DNA of 64,000 nt from Butyrivibrio hungatei DSM 14810 (lineage in GTDB: Bacteria; Bacillota; Clostridia; Lachnospirales; Lachnospiraceae), in assembly GCF_900143205.1 (NCBI RefSeq), contig NZ_FRDH01000003.1:1-64000 (forward strand). The letters are read 5' to 3'. The translations under genes and the position numbers were made by a program. Shown in pieces: positions 1-7,471 of this stretch (position 1 is the stretch's first letter; every line of letters starts with the position of its first letter). The notes beneath the pieces were generated by a model, which saw only the letters and a program-made list of their open reading frames with translations, was not told the origin of the DNA and made no database searches.

Positions 1-181
1 CTTCAGGAATCGCAAATGATTTCTTCCGCAGACGTTTGATAGCAGTACAAAACGAAGAGTTTGGAATTCCATTTACTCTGCAAAACTGAGCATCGGATAG
101 TCCACTCTTACGGCAGTCCATGATGAGTCTGTACCAGTCCTCATCAGATCTGCGAGGTAATTGTTTCCTTGGATTCGACAT
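1..181 (-). CDS. IS66-family accessory protein TnpA-like, partial (3' end outside window)
   Basis: Sixty residues are visible. The start ATG at 181 follows an AAGGAG ribosome binding site six bases upstream. The N-terminal part is basic, followed by a pattern typical of IS66 TnpA proteins: a Trp, an Ile-Met-Asp-Cys-Arg-x-Ser-Gly stretch, a Cys, then Ser-x-Phe and a Lys-Arg-Leu-Arg-Lys block, which together make a helix-turn-helix. IS66 TnpA is a small protein needed with TnpB and the TnpC transposase for transposition. Those partners would lie to the left, outside the window. The family call rests on the motif pattern and on the GTAAGCG terminus 120 bp upstream. Confidence 0.65.
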   Translation of the reverse strand, partial: MSNPRKQLPRRSDEDWYRLIMDCRKSGLSDAQFCRVNGIPNSSFCTAIKRLRKKSFAIPE

Positions 182-310
182 AGCAGCTCCTTCCAAGTCG
201 TAGTGAAATGTTCATCATTCGACTTTAAACATAGTAAAATGTACGTTATTCGAATCCATTATGAACTTGTTTAGTGGCGGCAGCTATCCGCCTAATAATT
301 TAGCGCTTAC
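1..310 (-). mobile_element. End of an IS66-family insertion sequence (continues beyond window)
   Basis: The minus strand carries the 5' part of an IS66-type accessory ORF. The terminal sequence GTAAGCG, typical of IS66-family inverted repeats, lies at 304-310 reading outward. The element therefore ends near 310 and runs off the left edge. The other end and any target duplication cannot be checked here. 311-415 holds no gene that I can see. Confidence 0.6.
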
Positions 311-419
311 GTTATTATATCGTGCATCACTTGTTTTATTTTATTAAAGTCTCTCACTATATTGTATCCTCGTATGTAAATTCACTGTAGTATTATCATC
401 AATTATACCTAAGCAGAAA

Positions 420-454
420 GCGGGCTACAATCATCACATGTGACTGTAACCCGC
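420..454 (-). terminator. Rho-independent terminator-like hairpin after higBA
   Basis: Arms at 420-429 and 445-454 pair with one G-T. On the minus strand the stem is followed by a T-rich run (CTTTCTGCTT). It sits 29 bp beyond the higA stop codon, as expected for the end of the higBA transcript. Confidence 0.6.
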
Positions 455-482
455 CTAATCAACATACAAATTGAATTTTGAT

Positions 483-779
483 TTAGCCTTCCATAACATC
501 AGGTAAGGGAAAAGGAATTACATTTGTTGGAATATGCTGGCTAGCCTTCCAAAGAGTTAGTTTTGTCTGCATGTTAAGCCAGCTCTCTGCAGAAGTATTT
601 GTGGCCTTACTGATACGTAGAGCCATTTCAGGACTTAATGCAGCTTTTTCATTTACAAATTCTGATAAGGTTTTTCTGCTAATACCAAGCATTTTTGCGG
701 CATCGGTTATAGTTAAACCTAAAGGTTTCATTACATCTTCTAAAAATACACTTCCCGGATGTGTAGGTTTTCTAGTCAT
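483..779 (-). CDS. higA: HigA-family antitoxin (XRE HTH)
   Basis: This 98-residue protein has the HigA layout: an N-terminal HPG segment (residues 7-9), then a Cro/C1-type helix-turn-helix (about 23-60) with the I-S-R-K-T-L-S-E-F recognition helix, and a short C-terminal tail. HigA neutralises HigB and represses the shared promoter. A GGAGG site lies about eight bases before the ATG. The gene follows higB with a 16-bp gap, the usual toxin-first order of higBA modules. It lies outside the ICE, in host DNA close to an IS66 end. Confidence 0.85.
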   Translation of the reverse strand: MTRKPTHPGSVFLEDVMKPLGLTITDAAKMLGISRKTLSEFVNEKAALSPEMALRISKATNTSAESWLNMQTKLTLWKASQHIPTNVIPFPLPDVMEG

Positions 780-795
780 TCTTCGGCCTCCTTCC

Positions 796-1074
796 TCAAT
801 GATAATCCATATAATCTACAAGATGAGCATCTTGACCTTCAAAATAAAAAGTCATACGCCAATTTCCATTTACTGTAACCGACCACATATCTTGCTTATC
901 ACCTTTTAACTGATGTAAACGATACCCTGGCAAGTTCATGTCGTGAGGACTTATACTTGCATCTAATCTATCAAGCATTCGCGCAAGTTTTGGTGCATGC
1001 TCCGGTTTTATTCCTTTTTTTGATCCAGTTTCAAAGAACTCCTCAAGTCCTTTGTGAGCAAATGATTTTATCAT
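796..1074 (-). CDS. higB: HigB/RelE-family mRNA interferase toxin
   Basis: A 92-residue RelE/ParE-fold toxin, which in this family cleaves mRNA at the ribosome. Supporting features are the N-terminal I-K-S-F-x-H-K-G-L-E segment, the H-Q-L-K-G-D motif in the middle, and the W-S-V-x-V-N-G-N-W-R-M-T-F strand pair near the C-terminus. The length is normal, so it looks intact. It is transcribed before the antitoxin gene higA from a consensus promoter at 1081-1109. Confidence 0.85.
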   Translation of the reverse strand: MIKSFAHKGLEEFFETGSKKGIKPEHAPKLARMLDRLDASISPHDMNLPGYRLHQLKGDKQDMWSVTVNGNWRMTFYFEGQDAHLVDYMDYH

Positions 1075-1080
1075 ACTTAT

Positions 1081-1109
1081 ATTGTAACCCGTAACGGTAC
1101 AGGTGTCAA
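1081..1109 (-). promoter_or_regulatory. higBA promoter with operator in the spacer
   Basis: On the minus strand TTGACA (1109-1104) is followed by a 17-bp spacer and TACAAT (1086-1081), a near-perfect sigma-A promoter seven bases before the higB ATG. The spacer holds the palindrome CCGTAACGG (1089-1097), a good candidate HigA operator. Confidence 0.65.
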
Positions 1110-1326
1110 TGATGCAGTACCCCTTTCGTCAGACAGTGCCTAAGACAATTTACTTCGAAAGTCTGAAAACTCATGCACTTCGCAGTATAAGCATATTAAG
1201 AAGTAAATGCATCATACGGGGCTTGAACCATGAATTCCCGTAGCACCACTGAACCATTTAATTACGAGATAAAGGGCTATGTCCTCATCCCGACAATTTT
1301 GAATTTGTGCGATTAACTTCCGATTA

Positions 1327-2091
1327 TTATGTGTTAGCATTAGCACAATTGTCTACTTGCTTCCTAATTGTTTTAGTAGCAAGCATAATAGCGATTACTA
1401 TAATAACAACCTTACTGAAATAGCCTACATATTGATTACTTCCAGTTACAAGTTGTGAAAAAACATTAATCAGGGAATGTGTCATTACACATATCCAAAG
1501 GTTATTTGTTTTCACATATAACGCTGAAAGAATAAAGCTATTTACAAGTAAACCAATTAAAAATGGGATCACATCAGCATGTGTTTCATCTAGATAAAAA
1601 AACAAAAAATGCCATAATCCCCACGAGAAAAATGTGATGATCGTAGCTAAAATGTAGTGCAGTCTTTCCTGCAAAAGCGGTTGAAACAGGTATCTCCAGC
1701 CAATTTCTTCTATACCGCCTAGTACTATATGCTTAAAAAACATTATGATCGGTAGATACCACACTCTTATTGATATCCTTCCTCCGAATACAACCGGAAG
1801 AAAATCCAAACATAAGAACAAAATCATCCAACCGTAATTTAGAGGGCTTTGTCTTATCCTAAAGAAATCACAGATTACGGTTTTAAAACCTGTATTTCGA
1901 TATTTGATTGAAATAATGGCTCCCCATAACGCTGAAGAAATACCACCAATTGCAATGATGATCCATCCTAACGGTGTGGCATACCCTACCTCCAGTCCAT
2001 ATCGTCTTAGTACAAAGGCAATTATGCATACCACGATAATTTGCCCTAATGCTCCGGCCAAATAGAGCGTCAGTGCCTTTTTATTATTCAT
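1327..2091 (-). CDS. CPBP family intramembrane glutamic metalloprotease
   Basis: A 254-residue hydrophobic protein with about seven or eight membrane segments. It carries the two CPBP/Abi-family active-site motifs: E-E-I-G-W-R (EExxxR) in the middle and W-x-x-W-H-F-L-F-F (FxxxH-type) about 40 residues later. CPBP proteins are membrane proteases of the Rce1 type; in Firmicutes many are linked to bacteriocin self-immunity or protein maturation. No bacteriocin gene is nearby, so the substrate is unknown. The ribosome binding site (AAGGA) is rather far from the ATG (12 bases). Confidence 0.8.
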   Translation of the reverse strand: MNNKKALTLYLAGALGQIIVVCIIAFVLRRYGLEVGYATPLGWIIIAIGGISSALWGAIISIKYRNTGFKTVICDFFRIRQSPLNYGWMILFLCLDFLPVVFGGRISIRVWYLPIIMFFKHIVLGGIEEIGWRYLFQPLLQERLHYILATIITFFSWGLWHFLFFYLDETHADVIPFLIGLLVNSFILSALYVKTNNLWICVMTHSLINVFSQLVTGSNQYVGYFSKVVIIVIAIMLATKTIRKQVDNCANANT

Positions 2092-2179
2092 ACCATTTCT
2101 ATATCCTTTTTATCTTCCGATTTGTTAATTTCGCTGTCTTCCATTATATCGAATCAACCTCCATCAAGGAATGTACAAT

Positions 2180-3178
2180 TCAATATGAGCGCCAAAACTC
2201 TTGTAATATGTTTGCAATATCACCATCAATACATATACTTCTATCTTCAATTTCCTCAGGACAGAATGCTTCCCCGAAATTTACGCAGGCATATACAGCC
2301 TTATCATTTGCCAATGTCATCTGCCAGAACGGATACTTTATTATTACGGGCGTATTAGCTCCTACTCCCAATTCAAGATAAAGAACATGAAGATTCTCAT
2401 GTCTACGAATAAAATCAGAATATGCTGCAGATGCCCTATGCCATCCTTCATCTTCGACAAAAGAATCATCAGCTCTCAAATTCATAGTCATATCAGAGCC
2501 ATCATCAGGACACTTTGGAATCATCTTAGAAGGAATCTCCATCAGTAGCTTACCGTCAATCGGTACCTGAAATACTCCCTGAGCATCTCTTACAAACCCT
2601 TGTACTTCCATAGCTTTCATTACCCACTCTTCATTATCAAAGGTTTTCTGAATAGCAGGATTCACGCTCTGAAACAAACCATAATCACCCTGAGTATAGA
2701 ACAGTCTTTTCTTGTCAAAACCTGCTCTTTGAAACTGGTGATCTACATTTGTTGTGATAACAAAATAGTCCTTATCGGAAACCATCTTAAGAAGATCACT
2801 ATACACTGGCTTTGGAGCATCAATATATCTGTTAAAATAAATATGTCTTGCCCACCAAGCCCAGCGGATTTCTTCACTTGGAAACGGATAGAATCCACCT
2901 GAATACATATCCCTGATACCAAATCTTTTTACAAAATCAAAGAAGTATTTTTCAAAACGTTCGCCACTATATGTCAAACCAGCAGATGTAGATAGTCCCG
3001 CTCCTGCACCAATGACAATTGCGTCTGCTTCCTTGATTTCATGAAAAAGCCTTTTTATTTGCTCTTCTTCGCTTCCCTTACCATAGGACATGCTTCTAGT
3101 AAAGTATCTCACAGCATTCATTCCTTTCTCTATAGTTTCCTGATAACCATTAGGCATATCATCATATAAGTTTTTCAT
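2180..3178 (-). CDS. Macrodomain-linked sirtuin (SirTM-like, Sir2 family)
   Basis: A 332-residue Sir2-fold protein. The NAD-binding motif G-A-G-A-G-L-S-T-S-A-G is clear. The segment matching the canonical T-Q-N-I-D-x-L-H reads T-T-N-V-D-H-Q-F, so Phe replaces the catalytic His. This is typical of class M sirtuins, which are known to ADP-ribosylate proteins rather than deacetylate them. The start at 3178 was chosen because AAGG sits six bases upstream, and it overlaps the macrodomain stop by 17 bp. In known SirTM operons the macrodomain partner removes the mark. Here that partner is split by the ICE, and the recombinase gene now lies directly upstream. No lipoate ligase or GcvH-like gene is in view. 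Confidence 0.8.
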   Translation of the reverse strand: MKNLYDDMPNGYQETIEKGMNAVRYFTRSMSYGKGSEEEQIKRLFHEIKEADAIVIGAGAGLSTSAGLTYSGERFEKYFFDFVKRFGIRDMYSGGFYPFPSEEIRWAWWARHIYFNRYIDAPKPVYSDLLKMVSDKDYFVITTNVDHQFQRAGFDKKRLFYTQGDYGLFQSVNPAIQKTFDNEEWVMKAMEVQGFVRDAQGVFQVPIDGKLLMEIPSKMIPKCPDDGSDMTMNLRADDSFVEDEGWHRASAAYSDFIRRHENLHVLYLELGVGANTPVIIKYPFWQMTLANDKAVYACVNFGEAFCPEEIEDRSICIDGDIANILQEFWRSY

Positions 3179-3599
3179 AAATGGCCTTATCTTCGTCTTT
3201 AAAAACATTGAATATCACTCTTTCTACCTTACCAGGATTTTCACGAAGCCATTCTGACACAGTCTTAACGGCAATCTCAGCTGCTTTTTTGTTAGGAAAA
3301 TGAAATACTCCTGTTGAAATACAGCAAAAAGCAACGCTCTTCAGGCCATTTTCAGCACACATATCCAAAGTGTTTCTATAGCAGTTCTCCAAATCCTTTT
3401 CCAATTCAGGAGTAAGTTTGTATTGGACAATTGGTCCTACTATATGAATAACTTTCTTTGCCGGAAGATTATACGCTTCAGTGAGCATTGGAACGGCGGT
3501 CGGCTGCTCATAATCTCTTCCATATCTGATTCGAAGTTCATTCATCTGCCTGTTGCACTCAGCTCTTAATTGCACTCCTGCAAAAGTGTGGATACAGTT
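3162..3599 (-). pseudogene. 3' part of the host macrodomain gene split by the ICE
   Basis: The codons from 3599 down encode N-C-I-H-T-F-A-G and the rest of a protein-ADP-ribose hydrolase macrodomain, including A-Y-N-L-P, H-I-V-G-P-I-V and C-C-I-S-T-G-V-F. The matching 5' part is at 55871-56253. Joined, they give an uninterrupted 272-residue protein that aligns without gaps to the intact macrodomain at 53872-54654. The break falls exactly after the C-x4-H-x-C motif of the zinc-containing macrodomain subgroup. Upstream of 3599 the frame runs into ICE DNA (to 3692) and has no credible start, so this fragment alone should be inactive. Confidence 0.85.
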
Positions 3600-5391
3600 T
3601 GCGACACCCTTCTGAATCACACAGCTCGTCACTGCGAGACTCGGCATCGATAAGGGTGTCGCTATCGGCGAAAAAATCGTCGTAGTTCTCACCCGGCTGT
3701 CCTTTCAGGAACAGATGAACATTACTATCCTTGCCCTCCTGGGTAACAATAATTCTCTCAACAATACTTCTGATAATTGATACAATGACTTCCGGATCTT
3801 CATCCTTGGTCATTCTCTCAAAATTCATTGCTATTTCAAGCGTCTTGCTTAGGTCACTATACTGATCTGAACGTTGCTTTTCGATTGCATCCAGCTTCTG
3901 AAGCTTCTTCTTTTTATCAGCTATCTCTTTTGCCATGTTGTCCATATCAGCCTGTACATATGGTCTTAAAGCATCTGATACATCTCTTAAGTTTTTAACC
4001 TGAAGCATTATATCCTGCTCCAGCTTTTCTATATCCTTTTTTAGGGTTAAGATGTCCTGCTCATTCTTATCACTCGCCTTAAACTTCTTGGCTTCTGCCT
4101 TTATGAGCTTAACATACTGATTGTCCTCTTCTTTCAGTTTTGCAAGCTCGCTTACTACATATTCATCAAGTTCCACTCCGCGTACTGCCTGATAAGTGCA
4201 TGCACCTTTTCTCACAGCATTTGGACATGCATATTTAAAACGAGGTTTTCCATGAGTATAGCGATTGCTCTCAGAAATAACTGAAAGCTTTTTCCCACAC
4301 AATGGACAATATATAATGCCTGCTAACAAAGCATTTGTTGCTCGATGTGGCCTATTGTATTTATCGGCAATGTCATCTTTAAGTTTCTGTGCAGCAACCC
4401 ATCTTGTAGAGAGAATAAAACCTTCATGCTTGCCTACTGCAACAATCCACTCATCTTTTTCCTTGCGGATCGTATATCTGGAAAACTCAGGATTTAAGAA
4501 AGTAGAATCATCAGATTCTTCCTTAGTCTGGGTAGTCCTGTTATAGACAGAGATTCCATGAAATCCATCATATTCTTCCTTGTCTCCATACATATTACAG
4601 TTTTCATCAAGGAAATAATTATAGGAATATTCATCAGCGATACAATAGACAGGATTACTAATCAGATCCTTGACTGCAAGCGTAGTGAAATCAGCATTCA
4701 TCTTTGTCCTGTAGCCTTCTTCATTAAGCCTCTGTGCAGTTTGATTGTAGGATCTTGTTTCAAGGAACACCTCAAAAACATGTTCAACTAAAGCTCTTTC
4801 TTCAGGAATAGGCACCAAATAAGTAAACGCGTTCTTACTCTTTCCTCGGCCGGTCTTGGAGCGCTCTGTAGTGAAGCCTGTTGGTGGTATACCTCCCATC
4901 CAGCGCCCATCCTTAGCCAGTTCTTCCAGATTATCCTGAATACGTTCTGTAATGATATCACGCTCAAACTCGGCAATCATACCGAGCATTTGAATCATCA
5001 TCTTGGAATTATTATCCTTAGTGTTCAGATTATTTGAACTGATAAGTAATGCGCAATCATATTTATTCAGAAAATCTATCATATTAGTAAGATCCGACAT
5101 CTTACGACTGATACGATCCAGCTTGTAGCAAACAATAGCCTTTATCTTACGGCGCTCCACATCATGAATCATGCGCTGAAAATCAGGACGATCTGAATAA
5201 AATCCACTTTTACCTTCGTCCTCATAAACCTCAAACTCATAATCTTCAGATAAATTCAAATGAAGTCTTGCATAGTCTTTACAGTATTCTTCCTGATTTG
5301 CAATAGAATCACCCTTATGAGTTATCTTAGATTTCCTGGCATAGATGACTACTCTGCGGTCATCCGTTTCTGGTGTGACTTTCCTCTTCAT
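3559..5391 (-). CDS. Large serine recombinase (ICE integrase/excisionase)
   Basis: Residues 12-160 are a resolvase catalytic domain with the nucleophilic Ser at 21 (Y-A-R-K-S) and a Y-K-L-D-R-x-S-R helix. A Recombinase domain follows, then a zinc ribbon (C-P-L-C-G-K-K-L and a later C-P-N..C pair) and a long coiled coil (about 430-530), the standard TndX-type plan. The start at 5391 has AAAGGA nine bases upstream. The last 12 residues, after Lys598, are encoded by host DNA beyond the attachment core, so the natural C-terminus differs between integrated and circular forms. It lies in an operon with the two genes at 5458-6254. Confidence 0.95.
   Translation of the reverse strand: MKRKVTPETDDRRVVIYARKSKITHKGDSIANQEEYCKDYARLHLNLSEDYEFEVYEDEGKSGFYSDRPDFQRMIHDVERRKIKAIVCYKLDRISRKMSDLTNMIDFLNKYDCALLISSNNLNTKDNNSKMMIQMLGMIAEFERDIITERIQDNLEELAKDGRWMGGIPPTGFTTERSKTGRGKSKNAFTYLVPIPEERALVEHVFEVFLETRSYNQTAQRLNEEGYRTKMNADFTTLAVKDLISNPVYCIADEYSYNYFLDENCNMYGDKEEYDGFHGISVYNRTTQTKEESDDSTFLNPEFSRYTIRKEKDEWIVAVGKHEGFILSTRWVAAQKLKDDIADKYNRPHRATNALLAGIIYCPLCGKKLSVISESNRYTHGKPRFKYACPNAVRKGACTYQAVRGVELDEYVVSELAKLKEEDNQYVKLIKAEAKKFKASDKNEQDILTLKKDIEKLEQDIMLQVKNLRDVSDALRPYVQADMDNMAKEIADKKKKLQKLDAIEKQRSDQYSDLSKTLEIAMNFERMTKDEDPEVIVSIIRSIVERIIVTQEGKDSNVHLFLKGQPGENYDDFFADSDTLIDAESRSDELCDSEGCRKLYPHFCRSAIKS
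3573..3624. other. attL: left junction of the ICE
   Basis: Host DNA ends at 3597, the two-base core TT (AA on the minus strand) is 3598-3599, and ICE DNA begins at 3600. The ICE half-site 3600-3624 is an imperfect inverted copy of the half-site at 55846-55870. Position and core follow from the frame of the split macrodomain gene: only a two-base shared core restores it. Confidence 0.8.
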
Positions 5392-5457
5392 AAAATCAGT
5401 CCTTTCTTTTCATATACACACATTATAATGCTGCAATAAAAAAAGAACAACCACAAG

Positions 5458-5676
5458 CTATGATTGTTCTTCCCTATCCTTAGTTAAAAGCTCTTCTTCC
5501 AACATATTACAGAACTTCTCTAGTTCCGCTGGATTTAATAATTCCAAATGCTTTCTTAATATAGCAACTTTCTTCTGCTGAAATTCTGAGATATATTTTT
5601 CGCATCCTTCTGTATAATGAATCACACATGTAAAATGAGGTTCTTCGTACTGATTACGGTGAGGTTTCTTTTCCAT
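5458..5676 (-). CDS. Small conserved ICE protein, unknown function
   Basis: A 72-residue acidic/basic helical protein. It starts with a charged N-terminus, has one Cys in an F-T-C-V-I-H strand, and ends in an E-L-E-K-F-C-N-M-L-E-E-E amphipathic helix. No family recognised. Its ATG overlaps the stop of the sigma-like gene (TAATG), and the recombinase follows after 66 bp, so the three are probably co-transcribed. It may be a recombination accessory factor, but that rests on position only. Confidence 0.6.
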   Translation of the reverse strand: MEKKPHRNQYEEPHFTCVIHYTEGCEKYISEFQQKKVAILRKHLELLNPAELEKFCNMLEEELLTKDREEQS

Positions 5677-6254
5677 TAGCGCCCCTCCCGATTATTCAGC
5701 TCCAAGCATTCCACTATTTCCTCTCGGATTTCATTCCTGATTGCTGTAAGTTTTCTTTTTATCGTATCGTAGGAGCAATCCTCTTCCTCAGCAATCACTC
5801 TGTAAGCCTTGCGCTCTGCCAGTCTCTTTCTGATGATCCTCTGGTCATCGTCTTCGTAGCTTTCGATGATATCCTCAAGAAGTTCAAAGTCCATTCTCAT
5901 GGTGCTAATGAGCTTGATCTCAGTTTCATAAACAGAAGCTTCTTCAATTCCCTTTAGAAGTCCCTTATCTACTTCACCGGTTGCAAAAGCTTCTTCCAGT
6001 GTGACATTTGCAATTGCTTCCTCAGCAGTTGTATCGCTCTTCTTGGATGTCTGAACCCGTACTCCCAGTTCGCCCCGACTATGGCTTCTTAAATACTCCC
6101 GCTCAGCCTTAATCTTATATTCTGTTTTTTTCTGGGCTTTCTTGATCACCTTAGGAAACACAGCGTAATTTTCCATCATAATGGAAAATCTTTCCTCGGA
6201 ATCAGCAGTCCGATAGGTCTTCATTAAATCTGTATCTTTCGCTTTAGCAGCCAT
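5676..6254 (-). CDS. Sigma-70 region 4-like HTH protein of the integration module
   Basis: 192 residues, starting at the ATG at 6254 with AAAAGGAG eight bases upstream; an upstream in-frame GTG is less well placed. The C-terminal 60 residues (I-I-R-K-R-L-A-E-R-K-A-Y-R-V-I-A-E-E, then C-S-Y-D-T-I-K-R-K-L) look like a sigma region 4 helix-turn-helix. The N-terminal part is rich in Lys and Glu. Such proteins often precede large serine recombinase genes on clostridial conjugative elements. It probably controls or assists the recombinase; I see no region 2, so it is unlikely to be a complete sigma factor. Confidence 0.65.
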   Translation of the reverse strand: MAAKAKDTDLMKTYRTADSEERFSIMMENYAVFPKVIKKAQKKTEYKIKAEREYLRSHSRGELGVRVQTSKKSDTTAEEAIANVTLEEAFATGEVDKGLLKGIEEASVYETEIKLISTMRMDFELLEDIIESYEDDDQRIIRKRLAERKAYRVIAEEEDCSYDTIKRKLTAIRNEIREEIVECLELNNREGR

Positions 6255-6379
6255 AAGAATCACTCCTTTTCGCGTACTAAAGCAAGCCGGCTTGCTTGTT
6301 TGTTATGGTTATATGTTAATGCCTGCAGGGACCTGTTTCCCTCCCCCTGTTGGAATAATTCCATCCCGTTTTGGGATAT

Positions 6380-6721
6380 TTACTTAAGCTGTGCATCCAT
6401 CTGAGCCAGAGCCAACATTTGTTTTAATGCTGCTTCTCTTATAGCAGGATTCTTAATGCTACCGGCAATGATATTAAGTTCTGAAAGCCACCCTTCTTCC
6501 TCTGCACTTCCCCATACCAGGTAAGACGGTGTTGTATTAAGAAGCTTTGCAACCATAGATAAAACATCTGTAGGAACATCATGATCACCACTTTCATACT
6601 TGGATAATGTGTTCTGCTTAATCATCAGCAGTTCAGATAGCTTTTCCTGTGAAAGTCTTGCTTCAACTCTCTTTGCTTTAATCCTTCCACCGATAGTTGT
6701 TGTATCAATTGCTTTTTTCAT
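6380..6721 (-). CDS. XRE-family transcriptional regulator
   Basis: 113 residues from the ATG at 6721 (AAGGG eight bases upstream); the longer upstream frame lacks a site and lies inside a structured leader. Residues about 10-65 are a Cro/C1 HTH (I-K-A-K-R-V-E-A-R-L-S-Q-E-K-L-S and N-T-L-S-K-Y-E-S-G). The C-terminal helix ends A-L-K-Q-M-L-A-L-A-Q-M. It probably controls the recombinase module downstream. The leader at 6746-6868 can form a terminator and a competing structure. Confidence 0.8.
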   Translation of the reverse strand: MKKAIDTTTIGGRIKAKRVEARLSQEKLSELLMIKQNTLSKYESGDHDVPTDVLSMVAKLLNTTPSYLVWGSAEEEGWLSELNIIAGSIKNPAIREAALKQMLALAQMDAQLK

Positions 6722-6745
6722 TACTGCACCCTTTCCGATGCCTTC

Positions 6746-6868
6746 CAAAACGGAAGCAAACCGAAAAAAGCGCAAAAAGAAAAAGGGCTCTGCAAAACAA
6801 CTGCTAAATATACCTTCTGATACGTAAAAACATATCTTAGGTTAGCTTCCGTTTTGCAGGCCCTTTTT
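6746..6868 (-). promoter_or_regulatory. Attenuator-like leader of the XRE gene
   Basis: On the minus-strand RNA, arm 6868-6851 pairs with 6798-6780 (18 bp, one bulge), followed by CTTTTTCTTTTTG: a classic terminator. The same first strand (6856-6845) can instead pair perfectly over 12 bp with 6757-6746 just downstream. Two mutually exclusive foldings suggest termination/antitermination control. The long stem also ends in TTTTT on the plus strand. Confidence 0.5.
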
Positions 6869-7047
6869 AATCTGGTATCAACGTCTTACGCTTAATCTGC
6901 GTTGACCCGTGGTAAATACGACTCTCTTCACAAACTCTTGGCTGACAGACGTCACTCATTTGTAAGTCTTTTAACGCATATTTCAGCGACCAATCCAGCG
7001 ATCTCCCTGACAGCCTCAATAATATTCAGTTTTAAAGTTACTTCTTA

Positions 7048-7296
7048 TTACAAAGTTCCTCTACCAAGCTTTGCTGCATATCCAGCCAGACGTACAGACC
7101 TCTTTCGAGCCATCTCATCTGCGGATCTAGTATCATCAAATACGGATACTTTGCCATTCTTTACATTGATAGAAACTCTGGCTCCGCATCCAGGGCAGAC
7201 CATATGGCTACTTGCAATTACAGACTCCATAAGAATCTCCCCGCACCTGTGGCAACAAACCACACATTCCCCAGCTTTTTCCTCCGCTGAACTCAT
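7048..7296 (-). CDS. Small zinc-ribbon protein
   Basis: About 82 residues. It has a C-x2-C-H-x-C-G run near the N-terminus and a second pair C-P-G-C-G after 20 residues, making a zinc-ribbon fold, followed by a basic tail (A-R-K-R-S-V-R-L). Two ATGs (7299 and 7296) follow a perfect AAGGAGG; 7296 has the better spacing. The function is unknown. Its place between the LexA-like and XRE genes suggests a regulatory or DNA-binding role. No gene with a credible start fills 6870-7047. Confidence 0.6.
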   Translation of the reverse strand: MSSAEEKAGECVVCCHRCGEILMESVIASSHMVCPGCGARVSINVKNGKVSVFDDTRSADEMARKRSVRLAGYAAKLGRGTL

Positions 7297-7471
7297 CATC
7301 ACGCCTCCTTAAAGTATCAAGTTTCTGATATCTCTCATTCGGAAAAGGGAAAGAAACCGATATGATGAGCATATTTAATTCTCTCTGACAATGGCCTTTC
7401 CGTAAGTGTAGTCAGCACTGCCATTGCCCAATACTGTGACTGTTCTGATCTTTTTCCTGTTTAGCAACACA

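Noticed and set aside
1205..1260. tRNA-like stretch on the minus strand (GGTTCA and GGTTCAAG motifs)
   Set aside because: No acceptor stem or anticodon arm can be built; it is at best a decayed fragment.
6881..7047. Micro-ORF on the minus strand (I-I-E-A-V-R-E-I-A-G, stop near 6958)
   Set aside because: Codon pattern is plausible and similar small genes occur on such ICEs, but there is no start codon and no clear ribosome site.
7388..7427. Inverted repeat CAATGGC/GCCATTG after the LexA-like gene as a terminator
   Set aside because: The arms are only seven bases with a long loop, and no T run follows on the minus strand.
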